64,000 nt of DNA from Apostichopus japonicus (lineage: Eukaryota > Echinodermata > Holothuroidea > Aspidochirotida > Stichopodidae). A program made the position numbers and the translations under genes. Of the stretch, positions 60,805-64,000 are shown piece after piece. Location of the stretch: the NCBI RefSeq assembly GCF_037975245.1, contig NC_092580.1:855001-919000 (forward strand), written 5' to 3'. Within the stretch, counting starts at the first letter, position 1, and each line of letters begins with the position of its first letter. The notes below the pieces were generated by a model. It was not told the DNA's origin and made no database searches. It worked only from the letters and a program-made list of their open reading frames with translations.

Positions 60805-61071
60805 TTATATCTTAAATATCAAAAGCACTTTATCAACATGTTTAGACTGCCTTGCAAAGGACTACAGTGGAAATCATTCACATTGCCCAAAGCATTCATT
60901 TGTATGCAAGAGGCCAGGAAGTACACATTTCCATGTATGCCAAATGCTACAAAGGGTTCTCTGCTAATATCGCACACTGACAGCAGGAAGCTAAACAAAA
61001 TACCTGAGACACCCACCTGCAGCAAACATTATGGTCCACTCGTTTTGAGACTTAATTCCACTCAAATGTAG
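60805..61071 (+). pseudogene. Transposon-type ORF, 3' part
   Basis: CLDCLAKDYSGNHSHCPKHS then FVCKR has the Cys/His spacing (D-H-C..HS-VC) that follows the TTDxD region in the protein group suggested for 59679. Frames are broken soon after. Assignment is tentative and depends on the same-family reading upstream. Confidence 0.3.
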
Positions 61072-61079
61072 ATACCGTC

Positions 61080-63260
61080 AATTAGGCTTTCACTGTGACC
61101 AATCCAAAACATAGTACCACATTTTCATGCAATGGTCAGTACAGGGACTACAGTTCCATACACATAACATATAATGTGCCTGGAGAGTCCATAGCCAGGA
61201 AGATGGAAGGTGCAGTATTAAAGGTGAGCTCAAATAGTCCATGTATCCAGACTCTGAAATAGATGCAAAGAAAACAGCAATGTGATGAATTACGTAAGAG
61301 AGGCAGCTAGAGCATACAGAAGGAAGAGAGCACAACTCAGAGAGAGAAAGTACAAGCTACATGGTAGAACTATAAACATAAACCAGTCCAGTATCTATAA
61401 GAAAGATCAACTGATTCATGACCAGTTACTCTAGGATGAAAAACTACACTGATGATAAAGATGACAATATTTATCAGTGATGCCAGTAATTTGTAAACTG
61501 AGTCTATCCACACTCACTGTTATGAGTTAAAACAGTATCACTCATTCAGGGAAGTAGGCAATCAAGCTGATAACCATAAACTTGGCAAGTGCCATCAAAC
61601 TTTCAAGGCTTTCTGCTGTGTTGCACTGCAAGATACTGTTGAGAGATGTGACATCTCTCTCCACATGTAGGCTGTTGTGGCATATGTAGGAGATGTCAAA
61701 TGGTTTGGTCCTTAAGATTTCTTTACTTTGCACAATACTTTGAAGAGCATATATGTCAGAATGTGGACTCTGCTGTTAGCATTGTGAAAATAATGCCATA
61801 TGCTGGTGACCCTGGCTTACTGATGGTGTAGGCACCTGTCCACATTCTGCATCCCTTTGTGTAACTTGCTGGGGCTAACGTATGTTTTGCCAACTTTTCA
61901 TTTATGTCATCAGCCCATGCCATCCAATCTGAAATTGCAAAGGTGTGAGCTTTCCAGTTACATATTTCTAAATGTATATAGGCCTAAGCTTATTCTGAAT
62001 GCAGCTTGGGGCTCAGTTCAGCTGATTCTTACACCACATTGAGTAGTAATATATGCTTTTAAACTTCTGACAGTCACTTTTGCTCTACTAGGTACACTGC
62101 ACAGAGAAGGCTACTCACCAGATGAACAACTTCACTATCAAATAAGCTACATGTACTACTTAGTGAGTGTAAGTCTGTGATGGTATAAGCACTGAGGTGA
62201 TGGGTATTACTTTCACTTTTCCCTTTTGAGGTAACTGAGAGGTTTTTCACACCTACCCATGCAATCATCCCATTCTTTATCATAAAGTTGAAATTTGATT
62301 TCTTCTTGAATATGAAGCTTTTTCCTAATTTTAAGTTGCTAACTCTTCAAACTCAACAACTTGTTTCTGTTCTTTTATGGTGAGATCATAGATGTGAGGA
62401 GTTCATAAATACTGATTTAGTTTCAGAACCAATTCTACATGTTAATCTTCTTACAACTGTTTATTCAACATCTATGAGAAAAGGTTTCCTCATGTAAGTG
62501 AATGAGGTGCAATGTTCCAAAAGTTTATTGAACCTCTCTGTCCAGCACATTTTCGGCATTTATATGTAAAATTCCACCTGTTTTCTGCCATACTTCCTCT
62601 GTTGGAAATGGTGTAGTGCAACCCTGCATTTCTGTACTGTAAAGAAAGCAAAAATAGATAACTAAAATCCTGGTTATCAGTACTGAAGGGCTCATTTATT
62701 AAAATTACAACTCATTATTCTTAATCGTAGTTAACCATAAACATAGATTGAAAAACAGATCTTGTCTCTTACTATTTTCATAACCAGAACTGCATGTGGA
62801 TTCCTAACATAGTTAACGATCAGCTATCTGCAGTATTCTGTTCGTAAGGTGTTTGTGTAATGCGGCTGAGCAAGAGTCTTTCCAGTAAAGCTGTTGGAAA
62901 AGGGAAGATCACTAATGGAGTAAATGAAAAGAATTAAATGATACCTTAAATAACTGTTGACTAGCTGATAAACATATTTATATTCTTAAATGCAATTTCC
63001 CCAGATTAGTGATAGTAATATACCTAACATGTGTTCATCCGTGGGTGCGAAAGCAATTATTTACTCTGTCACTGTGAATTTCCCTCATGCAGTGGCATTG
63101 CTGGCACGACTCTTGCTCAACAGTGTTCGTGTTACATTTGCAAAGAAAAAGTTAAGCTTGCCTTCTAAAAGGTTAAGTTAACCTTAAAAGTGCTAGTTCA
63201 AAAAGGTTAAGGAGATTGGCTTCTGCAATTGCGTAGGCCTAAGCACACATACTTTATGCT
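61080..63260. other. No supported gene
   Basis: Short frames on both strands, none with splice or domain support. An intron-like region. Confidence 0.4.
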
Positions 63261-63269
63261 TGACCTTAT

Positions 63270-63960
63270 TAGTTTAGATTAGTTTAGTAAAGAAAAAGGA
63301 TCAGGAGGGACACTCAAGTCCCCATCAAAGACCCTATAGGAGAGGGAAGAAAACTGATGACACAAACGATCAGACCCGATTACAATGCTTAAAGTGCTTG
63401 TCCAAAGCATTCTTAAACCCATTCACACTACAGTACTTGCAAGTACAACTTTCTCAGGCGAGCCATTCCACTCATTCACAACCCTATTAGAAAAAAAGTT
63501 ATGCCGAATATTAATGCTACTTTGTGACTTGTGGAGTTTAAGACAATGACATCTGGTACAACCACTATTAGCAAACATGAAAAAGTCAGTGACTATCAAG
63601 ATACTTAATCAAGATATCACTTTTATGAAACCTACGTTTGAGTTGAATCTTGGACTTGGGTCACTGCATAATCTAGATCTATGGGAAGACTGTCCATGAA
63701 CTTGTGTTTGAGTTACTTTATTACTCTGAAATTTAGTGACTCTAGCCCTGACTCGTTGCATAACTGGTAATAGTTCCTGAAAACTCCACATGAATTGAAT
63801 ATGGACCACTGAATCAAGAACTACTGGAGACTAATAATTCTTCACATCCTTAGCTAGATGAAGTAATGGTTTCTAATACAAACGGTATACTTTATCAATC
63901 CCGTTCTTGAACCATTGACCCAAAATTGTGTCCTTTCTGGAGAGAAGTATTGAAGGAGAA
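63270..63960 (-). pseudogene. 3' portion of a LINE, minus strand
   Basis: Reading minus, the frame near 63550-63400 gives CTRCHCLKLHKSQSSINI, then NFFSNRVVNEWNGSPEKVVL and NGFKNALDKHFKH. FSNRVVNxWNxLPxxVV...SVNxFKNxLDKxF is the common C-terminus of CR1/L2-like LINE ORF2. Stops and shifts break it. It continues to the window edge. Confidence 0.6.
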
Positions 63961-64000
63961 CCGGACTGATGGTGTGCTATTTATAATAATCCCTCTGCCT

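Overview
The window reads as intron-rich animal nuclear DNA, probably from an echinoderm such as a sea cucumber. The taxon is inferred, not proven. It rests on deuterostome-like exons of SRP68, adducin and an ABCC transporter, dense transposon debris, repeated palindromic AGGCCTA words around 32.2-33.6 kb and near 48.95 kb, long (TA)n tracts and abundant tRNA-like repeats. There are no bacterial-style operons. Most open frames in the window are chance products of repeats. Host coding sequence appears as short exons bounded by AG and GT.

Region by region. 0-10 kb holds an unrecognised terminal exon on the minus strand (1289-1509) and a plus-strand gene of at least four phase-compatible exons (1799-9254), whose last exon runs on in frame past two TAA codons. 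Several MITEs lie in its introns. 10-20.5 kb is repeat country. It contains long (TA)n tracts, a 1.73-kb foldback element built of CTTAAG palindromes, a TA-flanked MITE, a broken non-LTR retrotransposon carrying a hAT-like insertion, two further hAT-like copies, a six-unit array of tRNA-like sequences and two more tRNA-like heads. 22-24 kb carries the last two exons of SRP68 on the minus strand. 23.8-28.4 kb is a second, longer copy of the same non-LTR retrotransposon. 28.4-30.7 kb has three pieces of one ABCC ATP-binding exon embedded in a 68-bp-type minisatellite. 31-35.5 kb shows no supported gene.

35.6-40.5 kb is a Ty3/gypsy-type LTR element with a 993-bp 5' LTR, primer-binding site, gag, protease, reverse transcriptase and RNase H. 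It is cut off before the integrase and disrupted by stops, frameshifts and a 380-bp hAT-like MITE. 44.2-52.4 kb has six minus-strand stretches matching adducin in order. One has an extra base, one lacks a GT donor, and the most upstream is reduced to nine codons. 48.97-50.1 kb may hold a small plus-strand gene in the opposite orientation, and 50.2-50.6 kb is a second palindrome-rich repeat. 53.7 and 59.5 kb carry two well-spliced but unrecognised minus-strand exons. 54.5-58.9 kb is a nearly full-length LINE with zinc knuckles, endonuclease and an uninterrupted reverse-transcriptase core. 59.7-61.1 kb looks like a transposon-type coding region split by a 5'-truncated LINE. The right end (63.3-64.0 kb) is the 3' part of another LINE.

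No set of genes here works as one pathway. SRP68 (protein targeting), adducin (membrane skeleton) and ABCC (transport) are unrelated. The main story is layered transposition, with two insertions resolvable to the base by target duplications. The least conventional object is the foldback element at 11893-13620.
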